The translations under genes were made by a program, and so were the position numbers. A model generated the notes under the pieces. That model made no database searches and had not been told where the DNA came from. It worked only from the letters and a program-made list of their open reading frames with translations. A stretch of 64,000 nt of DNA from Callorhinus ursinus (taxonomy: Eukaryota > Chordata > Mammalia > Carnivora > Otariidae), in the NCBI RefSeq assembly GCF_003265705.1, contig NW_020312859.1, forward strand, positions 2,779,035 through 2,843,034. The letters are read 5' to 3'. Of this stretch, positions 37,136 through 61,429 are shown in pieces (within the stretch, counting starts at the first letter, position 1; each line of letters starts with the position of its first letter).

Positions 37136-37411
37136 AGGGATGGGAGAGATGCCTGGTGTAGTTTGGCCCCATCCTCTGAGCAAGACAGTGCTTCTGCTGC
37201 CCCTCTAAGCGCAGCTGTCCCAGAACTTGCTGGTATTAACAAGACCCAGGTAAAGACATTTTGCATTATTTTGCTATGTGTTCGGGACTCGGCAATCCTT
37301 CTTGTCATAATGTCCTTTCTTTTGACCCACTTTGAGTGTCTTACTCTCCCCTCTCTGCCTGCGTCTCCTGGATCTAGGAGATGTGAGAAGTTGGCAAGAA
37401 CACTGGATTTT

Positions 37412-37604
37412 GGGGCGCCTGGGTGGCTCAGTCGTTAAGTGTCTGCCTTCGGCTCAGGTCATGATCCCAGGGTCCTGGGATCAAGCCCTGCATCTGGCTC
37501 CCGGCTGGGCGGGAAGCCTGCTTCTCCCTCTCCCACTCCCCCTGCTGGTGTTCCTTCTCTCTCTCTGTCAAACAAATAAATAAAATCTTAAAAAAAGAAA
37601 AGAA
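37412..37604 (+). mobile_element. SINEC
   Basis: Plus copy with perfect duplications AAGAACACTGGATTTT at 37396-37411 and 37605-37620. Confidence 0.95.
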
Positions 37605-38299
37605 AAGAACACTGGATTTTGAGCCCTGGATTCCAGACTCTTTCCTGACACGGACTTGTGTGTGACCTTGAGAGAGTCAGGTTTCCTCGTCTGTAAAATG
37701 AGGTGAGAGCCCAGTCTGCTTGGAGCCAGACCCGGTGATTAGAAGTGGGGTTGTACTGGGCACGTACAGCACAGTCCTAGGGAAAGCCCGAAGGTGCGGG
37801 TTGCGGGCTCGGCCAGGCTGGCGTTGCTGACTTGGGTGATGGGTCACAGGGGTGATTGGTCCATTGGGCAGAGGGCTCCCTGAAAACTGTCTCCTGATTG
37901 AATTTTGAACAACAGGGCAGCTTGCTGCCTCCCAGGACCCCCTGGGATGGCAGGCTGGAGTGGTTTGGCTGGGGGCAAGAACTTGGAGGGAGAAGGGAAA
38001 GTCAGTGTCCATGTCCAAGGCAGCCTTGGGTATCAGAAAGAACACACGATCTGTTGTCAGGATCCTGGCTCCAACACTGAGTTGCCCTATGCCCTGTGTT
38101 CTCAGTTTTCTTATCTATGAAACGAGTAGAGTCTAACCTAAGATGCTTCAGCTGTAAGAAGCACTAGCATTGAGTGTAACTGCTAAGAAAGAAAACTGCC
38201 AGCCGATCTCACCACCAGCGATCTCAGGATGCCGCTGACTCACAGACACATCGTACCTTCAGAGACATAAGGTAAAAAAAAAAAGATGCTTTGTAGAAA

Positions 38300-38560
38300 T
38301 ATATCACAACAACTGCTTTAAGTTAATTAAACCAGGTTTAATGAGCCTCCTGGGGTTTAGGTGAGGCCAGAACGTAATGAGTGTGTGATGGGCCCTGACC
38401 GCAGGCCCTGCGTGCCTGGCTCAGCAGTGGCTGTCCCTTGCCATTGCTCAACTGCCCCTTGACTCTCCAGGCCCGGGGCATTGCCCTCCCAGGGCTGCTC
38501 AGATTTATGGCAACAACTGCCCCTACCAGACGTGACCTCAAGCTATAAAGGCTTTTACAG
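38300..38560. promoter_or_regulatory. Candidate regulatory island (HNF1- and CDX-like motifs)
   Basis: Repeat-free stretch with GTTAATTAAAC (38322-38332, HNF1-like) and TTTATGGC (38504-38511, CDX2-like). Function is inferred only from motif content and location between HNF4A and TTPAL. Confidence 0.25.
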
Positions 38561-39109
38561 TCTCACTCCCCCCCCACCAAGATAAGCCTGGGAGCCCTTC
38601 CCAAGGCCGGGGAGCAATTTCAGAGCCATGGGGGTGGGGGCGGGGGCGGGCATTACACAAGTCGGGAAATGGAACAAGTTTTATGGCCCCAACTTCTCTA
38701 AAAATACCATGTTCTCGTATCCTCAGTGTGAACCTGCGGGTGAAACCTCCAGCACCTGGAGCACAGTGATATTGATTTGTTCAGTCATGCATTCAACAAA
38801 CAGAGAATTGGTTGCATGGCACACCAGTACAGATCTCCTGATTTTGTCACTATGACACGCTGATGTCACCTGCCTCACAGCCTCACTGGGGTGGTTACAC
38901 CAGACGAGCGTGTCTGCGAGCACTTAGCACAGAGTAGGCCTGCGATGGATGTGGCTAGAATCCCTTTCCCTCACCATCGACTTCCATTCCATCTGTTCTT
39001 TGTGCCTTTTCTTCCTTGCAGCCTGGACGATGGCATGGTCCAGGGTGAGGTCCTCACCTGCATCACTGCTGGCTATGCTCCCTCTTTAAATGAGTTCCAT
39101 CAACTACTT

Positions 39110-39490
39110 GGCTTTTTATTTTTTCATTTTTTATATTAAGGTATACATTTCCATATTCTAAAACTTAACTCCCTTTAATGTATGTACAGTTCTGCAAGTT
39201 TGGGCAAGTGTATATGGCCATGTAGCCACCACCAGAGTCAAGATACAGAACGTTTCCATGACCCAAGCCCTGTCCGCTAGGCCCCTTTGTTTTGAACCCT
39301 CCACCCCTGCCCCTGCCCCTGGCAACCACAGTACCTGACCCTAGAATTTTGTCTTTTCCAGAATATCATACAGAAGGAATCCTATTGCGTGTAGCTTTGG
39401 GGTCTGACATCTCACACTCAGAATGATGAATTTGAGATCCCGTTTGCTCAAATCGGCAATTTGCTCCTTGTTCTTGCTGAGCAATATTCC
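39110..39490 (-). repeat. L1M fragment, minus strand
   Basis: Reverse L1 features: GGCCATGTAGCCACCACCAGAGTCAAGATACAG, CCCCTGGCAACCACAGTACC, TTTTCCAGAATATCATACAG. Confidence 0.7.
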
Positions 39491-39639
39491 CACTTGGCTT
39501 TTAAATTATATCTGTGCTTATGACTTGGACATCTCTCCAGCCCAACTTTGCCCAGAGCTCTAGGCTTGTATAACCAATGATTTCTTGGATGTTTCATGGG
39601 CATCTCAAACCAAACATCCCCAACAGAACTCTGCTTTCA

Positions 39640-39935
39640 AACCCAGATCTACAGCCTCCAAATATATGGTTTCCAAGATCTATAGCCCCCCCCAGATCTA
39701 TAGTTCCCCAAATCTATAGATGCCCCAATCTACAATTCCCTAAATCTATTATTCCCCCAAATCTACAGCCCCTGAAATGTATAGGCCCCAAGTCTATAGC
39801 TCCCCAAATCTACAGCCCCCCTCAAATCTGTGGTTCCTCAAATCTACAACTCCCCAAATCTTAGACCCCCAAATCTGTAGCCCCCAGCTCTATAGCTACC
39901 CAAATCTGCAGTTCCCCCCAAATCTGCAGCCCTCC
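39640..39935 (+). repeat. Minisatellite, 16-18 bp unit, about 18 copies
   Basis: Tandem variants of CCCCAAATCTACAGC, e.g. CCCCAGATCTATAG, CCCCAAGTCTATAG and CCCCAAATCTGCAG. Spacing varies by a few bases and the copies are diverged. Confidence 0.92.
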
Positions 39936-40094
39936 AGTCTTCCTCATTTCAATAACCAGGACCACGGGTCCCCCAGCTACCTCCCTTCTTTCCTTCACGC
40001 ATCCCACCCATTAGCAACCTCTTGGCAGCACCACTTCCCCGAATCCCAATCTGGCCATCTTGCCCCTTCCACCAACTGTATTCATCTTCAGTGC

Positions 40095-40510
40095 CCCATA
40101 ACACGTTATTCCAGACCTAGTGGCTTGAAACAACACTCATATCTCAGTGTCCAGTCATTAGTCGGGGCATGGTGTGACAGGGTTCTCTGTCCGCGGTCTT
40201 ACAAGATTGCGTCCCTACCTGGGCTGGGATGCGTCCCTACCTGAAGGCTCCGGGGAAGAATCCACTTCCAGGCTCATTCAGGTTGTTGCCTGGATTTGGT
40301 TCCTCGTGGCTGTAGGATTGAGATCACCATTTCCCAGCTGGCTGTCAGCTGGGGGTCGCTCTCCGCCTCTAGAGTCTGCCTGCATTCCTTGCCATGGGGG
40401 CCTCCTCCATCTTCAACGCGGGCATGGAGACTCTCCCCTCCCTCGAATCCTCTCATGCTTCTCCTTTCATTTGCCAGAAAGAGAGCAGCTCCTGTGAAGG
40501 GCTCGGCTGT
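40095..40510 (+). mobile_element. MLT1-type LTR remnant
   Basis: Diverged MaLR LTR-like sequence: CTAGTGGCTTGAAACAACACTCA, TTCCTCGTGGCTGTAGGATTGAG, CCATGGGGGCCTCCTCCATC. No coding capacity. Confidence 0.55.
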
Positions 40511-40689
40511 CTAGGGCAGGCCCACCAAGGATGATCTCCCCACCACAAAATCACCTGGTTTGGGACCTTCATTACCTCTGCAGAACCCTTCACAGCAGCA
40601 CCCAGATTAGTGTCTGATTGAATAATTGAGAGACGGTGTGTATAGACCAGGGGCAGGAGTCTTGGGGTCCCCTTCGAATGCTGCCTACC

Positions 40690-41370
40690 CGCCCCCCTTG
40701 TCCCAGCTGTCATCCTCTCTTCCCTGGACCACTGCACACGCCACCTCCGGGCTTTGCTGCTTCTACTCCTGTTCCATGTTGTCTGTCCTCTACTCAGCGG
40801 AGAGTGACCTTTTAAGAGCAGAGATTGCATCACCTCCCTATTTAAAAACTTCGAAGAGCTTCCCATTGTACCTAAAATAAAACCCGAGATGTTTCTCAGG
40901 GTCTGGAAGGCCCCGCCTGGCCCTGTCCCTCCCCCACTCAGACTTCCTCTCCTCTCCAGCCACGCTGACCTTCTTGCTAACCCTGTAGTGCTCAGCTGCC
41001 TCCCACGGGAGCTTTTATGCCCGCAGCCCCTCCACCCGGCTGGCCTTCCCCACCCGTTCCGCGCTCTGCGCGGCTGGCCCCTTCTCCTCCTCCAGACCTC
41101 TGTCCGGACCCCCGCCCCCCAAGCCTGATGCGATCCCATCCCCAGTCCTTTCAAATTACCCTGTTTTGTGATCTCTTTTATACTCGCACTTTCACGTTAC
41201 CTTGTTTTACTTTTAAAGAATTTGGCTCTTTCTCTGACAGTCTGACACTTGACTCTCCGAAATCACCTCCATCTATTTATTCACTGAAACACTGTCTGCC
41301 TGCTCCCCCCGGAAAGCTAACTTCACCTGCTCACCTGCGCACAGCACCCACTCACTGTGTGTTGAGTGAG
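40690..41370 (+). repeat. L2 LINE fragment
   Basis: L2 3' region: GCATCACCTCCCTATTTAAAAAC, CTCAGGGTCTGGAAGGCCCC, CCTTGTTTTACTTTTAAAG. An open frame on the minus strand here is a by-product of GC-rich repeat sequence. Confidence 0.75.
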
Positions 41371-41541
41371 GGAACGTGTGGATGTGCGATGTTTGGGGCT
41401 GGAGCCCTCCCCTCCATCTCTGCCGCCACCATCTGTCACCTGGGCCCGCCCATCTTCACCTCTCTCCCTGCTCACATTTGCACCTCCTCCAGAGTGTCCT
41501 CCATGAAGCTGCCAGAATGATCCTTTAAAAATACACATCTT

Positions 41542-41743
41542 GGGGGCGCCTGGGTGGCTCAGTTGGTTAAGCGTCCAACTCTTGATTTCTGCTCCAGTCA
41601 TGATCTCAGGGTCGTGGGACTGAGCTCTGCGTTGGGCTCCGCACCGGGGGTAGAGTCCGCTTGTCCCTCTCCCTCTGCCTCTCCTCTTCCGGCCCCCCCA
41701 ACCCCGCTCTCTCTCACAAACATATAAATAAATAAAATCTTCT
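41542..41743 (+). mobile_element. SINEC, older subfamily
   Basis: Body variant CGTCCAACTCTTGATTTCTGC; duplications AAAAATACACATCT and AAAAATATACAGATCT. Confidence 0.92.
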
Positions 41744-43059
41744 AAAAATATACAGATCTGGCCACGGCCGTGCCCTGATCGCAAACCTCCAGTGGCTTCC
41801 TGTTTCCCCAAAAGAAATTCCATTTGCCCCGCGTTTGAGGTCCCTACCACCTGGCGGGGATGAGCCATGATAACACACTTCCAGGTGTGGGATGAGGACC
41901 CCAGGGGCATGCTGAGTGATTTTAGGGATACACAGGGACAACGTTAGGGGGCGTGTGCAATGACCGTGTGGTGGGTAACTGGTCCCTGTCCTTCCTCCTA
42001 CCCACAGGTTGCACTTCCTGCTGCTTGCCCTGACTTCTAGCTCCACTTTCTCTCCTCAACCTTGAGTGCGCTGCTGTCTTCTCTCTGCCTTCCTATCCCC
42101 CTGAATCCTTCTCCTGCAAGAGCACGCCATCCCTTTCCCGACCACAGCAATCACCCCCTCAAACTACCATCTCACTGCCTGTCGCTTTCACTCCTTTGGC
42201 TCTTAATATTCGACTGCTTCGTTTTTTCCCGCTGCAAAGGAAAAGCGTAAGTTCCAAGAAGGAGGCACCTTGGGATGTTGCTTCATCATAACCCCCAGGA
42301 TTCTTTGGCATGAGGCTTTGCCCGTTGACTATTTCTGTGCCCACCATGCAGACACCCAGTCACCGATGTCCTCCGCGATCACTGCGGCCCCTGGTGTCAG
42401 ACAACTGGCAGTTTGAATCTCAGCTGTCACATCAGTTACGGACCTTGGGTGAGTCCCTCCCTCATTTGTAAAATAGAACAACGAGGTGCCCAACTCGGGG
42501 GGGTTATCATGAGGATCAAATTCTGTCCAGCAAAGTCTGGCAAAGAGGAAGAAGTCAAACGTCGTCCTTGGAATCAGGATTTGGTTTTTAGTTCCACTAT
42601 CATCAAACAGCTATTTGGGATCCTGGGATTCTGGTCTCTTAGATCACATCTTGGAATTTACATATGACGTTCCAATTCGAGAAATGTAGATCAAAGGTGA
42701 TCTGGGTTCTGTGAAAGAGGAAGTAAGGCATCCCCACCAATTTGGGGTGATGGGTCAGTCACACTGCATGGAATTCTCTATGGATCCTCACGCAGCCTAT
42801 CACCTCCACTTCTCATCCCCACTCTGAGCCACGGGGTGCCATTTAGAATAATGGGATAAAAAGCTTTGAGCATCATGGCTTTGGAAGCCACCTTTGTAGG
42901 CGGGGGAGGGGTAGTTCCCAGTTCTCAGTGAGGCCACAGGGGTTGGTAGAAGTAGCATGGATTCAAGTTCTGGCTCAATGGCTCCCTAGCTGTGCGCCTT
43001 AGGACTAGTTCCTTCGCCTCTCTGAATCTTGGTTTCATCCACCCTAACCCGGGGATGAT

Positions 43060-43340
43060 GGGATCTGCTGTTTGTCACCCAAGCTGATGTTGTTTTGCAA
43101 CTGAAATGGAAATCAAACTGGGAGCTCTGGCCGCCCACGCTGAGATCTGAGATTAACTGGGGCAAAGGGCTGATGAGGTGGAAGAGCCAAGGCCAGAGGG
43201 ATTTATGGCAGCCCAGGGTTTATGGTTTTGATATGGATTTATTAAGCCGAGTCTAGGACTGCAGTAGCCTCCTCTGGCCCCCAGCCCCCATGTCCATGCT
43301 GGTATCCGCATGGACAAGGCTTGTGTTGCAACGCGAGGGA
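43060..43340. promoter_or_regulatory. Candidate enterohepatic enhancer near the HNF4A 3' end
   Basis: Repeat-free island about 1.1 kb beyond the putative HNF4A transcript end. Seen motifs: TTTTGCAACT (C/EBP-like, 43093-43102), ATTAAC (HNF1 half, 43152-43157), GGGGCAAAGGGC (HNF4 DR1-like, 43159-43170), ATTTATGGC and GTTTATGG (CDX2-like, 43201-43209 and 43218-43225) and GTTGCAAC (43325-43332). Function is inferred. Confidence 0.35.
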
Positions 43341-44361
43341 AAACATTTCCTGGAGCTCAGGAGGGGAGGGAAGGGACAGGGGGAGGCAGGAGCGGCCTCG
43401 GGGATCTGCAGGCAGCTAATGGGTGCCCTTGAGGCTGGAGAACTTGATGATTAAGCTTCTCATTAGAAAGGGTCTGGATGGAGGGTTCACACTGAGCCCC
43501 TGGTGGTGGGCACCTCATACCCAAAAGCTCTTACAGATACTCTGGTCTCATTCGTTTTAAGCCTGACAACACTCCCAGGGGGAGGCGCCATTCCCAGTTC
43601 ACAGATGAGGCTCAGAGAAGTGGAGTTACACTGATCCCAGGCCAGAACCGTTGTCACCTCCCTTGGGGAAGCTGAAAGGGTCGCCCTAGTGTTCCCACAC
43701 CTGGGCATCCAGAGTCTAGCCGCCCAGCAAGCCCTCTCCCCCCATCACGGGATGCCGTGGCGCGCTGGTGACATGTAGCACCTCGCTCCCCAGGGGCAAA
43801 GCCTTGGTCTGTAGCTCTTGCCCACTCTTAGCCCCCTCTCACCATCAGTACCACACGGCCAAACATGAAGGGAAGCTAACAACTGGCTCTCTAGCGCATA
43901 CCCCTGAGTGAATATAAGGTTGGGGTGTGTGGTGGCCACGGCACGAGCCCAACTACCTAGTTTGTCAGGGGAAAGGACCAAGGTGGCAACAGACCTGGCT
44001 AGAAAATCTCGAGGGCATCCTTGCCTTTATGAAATGTCCCCATGCCTCCTCATCCTTCTTTGAGAGGGAGGATTGACTTTCACTCTCTCTACATAGTGAG
44101 CACTTGGAATCAGGGGTCGGGGTTAGAGTCCCACTTCTGCCTCTACGCTGAGCCTCGGTTTTCTCAGCTCTAAAAGGCCAAGGGGGACAGGGATAATAAT
44201 ATCTAACTTGCTTTCCTCTTGATGTGAGGTTAAAAAGCAATAATGTATATAAAAGCATTTTGCAGAGCATGAAAGACCATCTGGCTATTCTCATTCTTGT
44301 TTCTAACACCCGACAAGGAAGAAAGGACACCCATCCAAGGACTTAGAAAACATATGTGCCA

Positions 44362-44367
44362 TTTATT
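44362..44367 (-). terminator. HNF4A: HNF4A polyadenylation signal (candidate)
   Basis: AATAAA on the minus strand followed by a T-rich TGTTTTC element about 15 nt downstream. It is the first canonical signal after the HNF4A stop codon. Confidence 0.5.
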
Positions 44368-44788
44368 TTGCTTTATAAACTTTCGTTAAAACACACAAGA
44401 GTAAGAAATGTTCTTTTTTTGCTTCTCTGCCCCATTGAGCAGCAGTGACGGGCCCAGGGGTCCACACAGGAGCTGGTGGTATTCACACCCACAGGAAGCA
44501 GCCCGCTTCCAGAATCGCTTGGTGTGAATTTCACAATTCATCCCAGTCAGGGAAAATCACGGAACAATTTGGCAAAAGTAATTGGCTTGGTCATCACACA
44601 AAGTCCAGGAGCATACACCTCCAACCCTCTCCTCTGTCCATGCTGCAGGGAGTCATGTGGATTCTGGAAGCTCCTGAGAGCTGCCCAGAGAAAAGGCTAT
44701 CTCAGGGGAGGTACTGGAGGGTCCATGCTTGCCCTCCCTATCCTTGTTTAGTTCTCCAGATTTTATATTTTAGGACCAGAACTCAGGT

Positions 44789-44795
<7 letters not shown>

Positions 44796-44821
<26 letters not shown>
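44796..44821 (+). repeat. (GA)n microsatellite
   Basis: About 13 AG units; if the 3' UTR call is right, the transcript carries this as (CU)n. Confidence 0.95.
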
Positions 44822-44826
<5 letters not shown>

Positions 44827-45964
44827 CCAATGCCATATCCTCAGAACCAGAAAAGTAAACTGCTCTGTTTTGGGCTTCCTGCATTACAATAAAATTATTA
44901 AAATGGAATGGATTTCTCCTTCTGGAAGGGTTAATTTGGGGCCGAGGACTGAGCCCCTGACCCAGAAGATTGCTACTGTTAAAAGCCACTGCTACCCTAA
45001 CTCCATCCTGTGGAAAATTCTTATCTCAGCTTCGATCCCCTGACCGAGGCCTGAGCAACACTGGGGGCTGGAGGAGCAAAGAGTGGGAATAACCACAATG
45101 ACAGAAAGATTCTGGCTTCCCCCCACCTTACCCCAGACAAGCCTGGGTTCCCTGACTGGGATTTCTGGGGACTCAGAACGAGGGATGGCTGGGGAAGGCT
45201 TGAGAGCTCTGAGCATGGGACAGGCTCTCCTGGGACCGGGGACTTAGCTTGGCGGCACAGGCAGGCTTCTCCTGGGACTCCTGGAGATGTAGAGGTTTCT
45301 CTTGGACATACTGCCCTCAAACCCCCCGTGCCTCTGCCACAAAAAGCAATCACTAATGGTGGAATTTGGGGGCACTGCGGTCCTGCCTCCGTCCACTCAC
45401 AACAGTCAGCCTGGGGTGGGGATAGGTGGCCAGGCTAACTGTTCACTCTCCTACCTAAGCACAGCTCCAGCCCCACAACACATCTCTTTTGTTCCCAATG
45501 GCTAGTAGCATTTTCCAGAATTTTCCCAAAGCTGCCAAAATTCCCAAGGATGATGTGCTGGCCGTTCCATTTTGGGGCTTCATGTTTCAGAGCAGTGCTC
45601 AAACCCAGGCCTTCTCATCTCTCCCTGGCCCACCCAAACTATCCCGCTCTTGGATTGCCAGGCCACACTGGTCCATCTCCTAAGAACCAGACCCCTGATG
45701 CCCCTCCCCCAGACTTGGGAAGTGAGGAGAGGAAAGGGGTCCAAGAGTTATGAATTCTCCTGTTCTTTAGCAGACAGGATGCTGGACCCTACCTGGACAT
45801 TAGTATAACTCCAAGCCAATCTTAGTCCTGGGCGTGGGCAGGGCCCCTGGAAAGAATAAGACTTTGGCTTCTGAGGCTGATGACAGGGGCAGGAAGTCCA
45901 TCAGCTGGCTCACAGTGAGGACAGAGGGGCCCTTTCAGAGATGCTCAGCCACCCTGGTTAAGAA

Positions 45965-46150
45965 CTCCTGTTATGATCCAGGCCGACCTGGAATCCAATC
46001 CTGACTCAGCCACTTACTAGCTGTGTGAGTTCTAGGAAAATCACTTAACCACTTAGAGCTCAATTTCATCTTCTTCAACAGTCTCTGGGTAATAGAGAAG
46101 ATGCAAGGAGATGATGCATGTCAAATGCCTCAACACAGCGCCAGAAATGA
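45965..46150 (+). repeat. MIR SINE
   Basis: GACCTGGAATCCAATCCTGACTCAGCCACTTACTAGCTGTGTGAG and downstream MIR features, antisense to HNF4A. Confidence 0.8.
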
Positions 46151-46189
46151 GGCAGAGTTTGAGACAGGCCCACGAGGGGGGTAATTCCT

Positions 46190-46750
46190 CCCTGACATCT
46201 TTCTGAGCTGAGCTCGCACCCATCCATCTTCGACTCCAGGTCTCCTCGCTCTCACCTGGATCACATCACCAGCCCCCACCTGACCTCCCCGCTCCCTCCC
46301 GGCTCACTGCACATCCTCCCTAGCTACGCCCTAGCTACTCCCCTCCGTGCCTCCGTCCTGGCATTCAAGACTCCTATGCTGCTCCAAACAGCCTGGTCTT
46401 TCCATCACCTCCCCTCTGTGCCCTTCTTCCAACCTGGGGCCTTGCCCAGACTCTTTGCCCCGCCTTGGAAAGTCCTTCTCGCCTGCTCGGCTGGCTGGAA
46501 CCCAGCTCTTCCTTAAAGGCCTAATGCAGAGTCTCCCCTTTCCCCGAGCTTTCTCTGACCACCTCAGCCCCTCCAAGTTCCTGTTGCAATTGTCCACCTT
46601 GGGTTGTCCTCTCGTTGTTGACAGTCTGTGGGGAGCATCACCCCGAGTACCCGCCCGATTCCCTAGGAAGGGAAGAGCCGTGGGTTAGAGGTGGAATGGT
46701 GTCTTCCTTCTCAACAGTCCCACACTGTGCCTAGCCCAGCTAGTCTTTAA
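46190..46750 (+). repeat. L2-like LINE fragment
   Basis: TGCTCCAAACAGCCTGG, GGAAAGTCCTTCTCGCC and CTTTCTCTGACCACCTCAGCCCC, antisense to HNF4A. Confidence 0.6.
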
Positions 46751-47343
46751 AAATGCTCCTGGAATGACTGGGGGACTGTTTGCAAGTCTTCTTCAGCCCC
46801 TGGAGAGGTGGCTGTGGAGAAATCAGGATGGCTGAGGAAGGTGACAGTGGCAGGTGGAGAGAAGCGTTGGCGGTTGGGGCAGCAGAACAGGGAGGGGTCA
46901 GATGCCCCGATCTGATCCAGCCTTGAAGGGCCCAGTGTCTGGGACTAGGACAGTACCTGGAGAAAGAAGTACCAGTCTGAAGGGGAAGGGAGCTATTAAG
47001 CAAGGTCCCATGTCGTCTCCAGACAGCTGTCCTTTGGGGCTTAAGAAGTTGGGGGTAGGCATGATGAAGGGGAAGGCAGTGGCTTCAGGAAGAGAAGAGT
47101 TGTCCGAGGCAGCAGAGGATTTTCCATCTGGGGTCTCCCCAAGTCAGAGCCCTGTCATCCAGAGCAGGGGGTGGAGGATAGCAATGGGGTGTGGCCCACA
47201 GCCCAAGTTCTTGGTCCCCTTGCCCTTTCCACTGCTGCCCTGAGATTGGCCTTGTCACGGCTTCCTTCACTGGGAACAAGTGACCACCGGGGCTCTCTGA
47301 GGGGGCTGGGAGGCCAGCAGAGCCCCCGACCCCCAGCGGCTTG

Positions 47344-59897
<12,554 letters not shown>

Positions 59898-60519
59898 TTA
59901 AGATGGGTCTTGAGTACTGAAGAGGAGATCTATCTAGATGACAGATTTATAAGCTCTGTTTTGGAAAAGGGTCCCTTTTGTTCCAGATAAGTGTGTAAAA
60001 CAAGGAAAATGAATGGCCCTGGGTGACATAGAGATGGCCCAGGCATTCCTGAACACCGAGACAGAAGGCCCGGAAAAGGGGATCTGGAGGTGCCCCCCCC
60101 GCCGCCCCGCCCGGACAGTCTCATCCATCAGCAGGAGGCTAACCCTCCCTCTCAGAGACAGCACGAAAGAGCCCCGGCTCCTTCCTGCCCCACCGCTGGG
60201 CTCTCCTCCAGGAACTCAGAGCCCCGGGCCTCCACTAGGGCCTCCCTACTAGGGCCCCACACCTCCCTGCGCCTCCGCATCCGTGTCAGCCCTGGCCTAA
60301 GACAGAAGATGGACCTTCTGCAGCCCTGGCCCCGTCCCCTGGAGTCCAAGAGGACTCACTGTGGAATGAGGCTTTGCTGAAGCTGGCAGGAGGGAGGGCG
60401 AGGCGGCAGGAGACCCGGTGCCTGTCTGGAACTTGCCACTCACTCTCTGTGCTGGTACAAATCACATCCTCTCTTGGGGCCTCGGTTTCCCATCTATAAG
60501 CTTGTCCGTCTCTCTTTCT

Positions 60520-61140
60520 CGGACCACCTCTGCTCACACCCACATGCTGTCCGAACCCCCGGCTCCAGGCTGGGCCCTGCTGCCTCTTCCCAGGAGCAGC
60601 TCAGGCTCTCCTCGCTGGTCTCTTTGCTTCTGGCCTCGCCCTGACTGTCCGGGCACCTCTCCGAAGACGAAGCAATCTGCTACAACCGAACCCGGTCACA
60701 TCCCCCCACTGCTCAAAACCGGTGACTCCCCATCTCATGTGGAGCGAACCCCTTTGTCTCCGATCCCACTCTGCCCACCAAGCTGCCGCTGCCCCCCTGC
60801 CTGGAATTCTGCTTACCCCACAGCTTAGCTGCTTCTTCGCTTGGCGCCTGGCTCCGTGCAAATGTCACCTTCTCGGAGACACCTGCTCTGACCACCCTGT
60901 CTGATGGGGCATTCCCTCCCTCAGGCTCTGCCCTTTATTTCTCCTGCTTTCTTTCTCTTCGGGGGCCCTTATTGTAGAATCTCTTGTTCATTCCTTTACT
61001 CTCTGTCTCTCGATGGGAGGGAAAGCTCCAGAAAGCTAGAACTCCGTTCCTGTTCACTGCTGCAGCCCCAGCGGCTAGCACCTAGCACGGAGCTTGGCGC
61101 ACAGCAGGTGCTCAAGAAATGTTTGTTGAGTGAGTGAAAG
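60520..61140 (+). repeat. L2 LINE fragment
   Basis: CCCCCTGCCTGGAATTCTGC, CAAATGTCACCTTCTCGGAGACACC, CAGCAGGTGCTCAAGAAATGTTTGTTGAGTG. Confidence 0.85.
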
Positions 61141-61429
61141 AAGCTCCGATTCCTAGGTGGGCCCTATTTCTCAGTGGAATGTCCACATGCAGCCATTCAA
61201 CTTTCTCTTGATTTCACACATCGTTGAAATCAGAGAATGAAAGCCAGACAGTGTAAACCGAGCCCCGGCGTGAGTGGCCTAGGACAGTGGTCCCCAGGTC
61301 GGAAATCTCTCCTGACACCCACTGCCCCGGCCAGGGCCAGCCACCGGGCCGCTCCCCTGCACACGTGGCGGCCCTGCCCGCGACACCCCTCCCGGCCGCC
61401 AGTGTCCGCACCCACCAGGGCGCCGAGGG

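Larger units (their letters stand above)
44345..47343 (-). other. HNF4A: HNF4A 3' UTR (inferred extent)
   Basis: Runs from the stop codon to the first canonical minus-strand AATAAA (44362-44367). No earlier AATAAA or ATTAAA was seen, giving a 3' UTR of about 3.0 kb, in line with the long human HNF4A 3' UTR. It would include an antisense MIR (45965-46150), an antisense L2-like piece (46190-46750) and a (GA)n tract (44796-44821). Confidence 0.5.

Noticed and set aside
39640..39935. CRISPR-like appearance of the repeat array
   Set aside because: Units are contiguous variants with no unique spacers, in a mammalian genome; it is a minisatellite.
40453..41154. 233-codon minus-strand open frame
   Set aside because: Antisense to an L2 fragment and an MLT1 remnant; low-complexity Arg/Gly/Ser composition and no recognisable domain or splice context.
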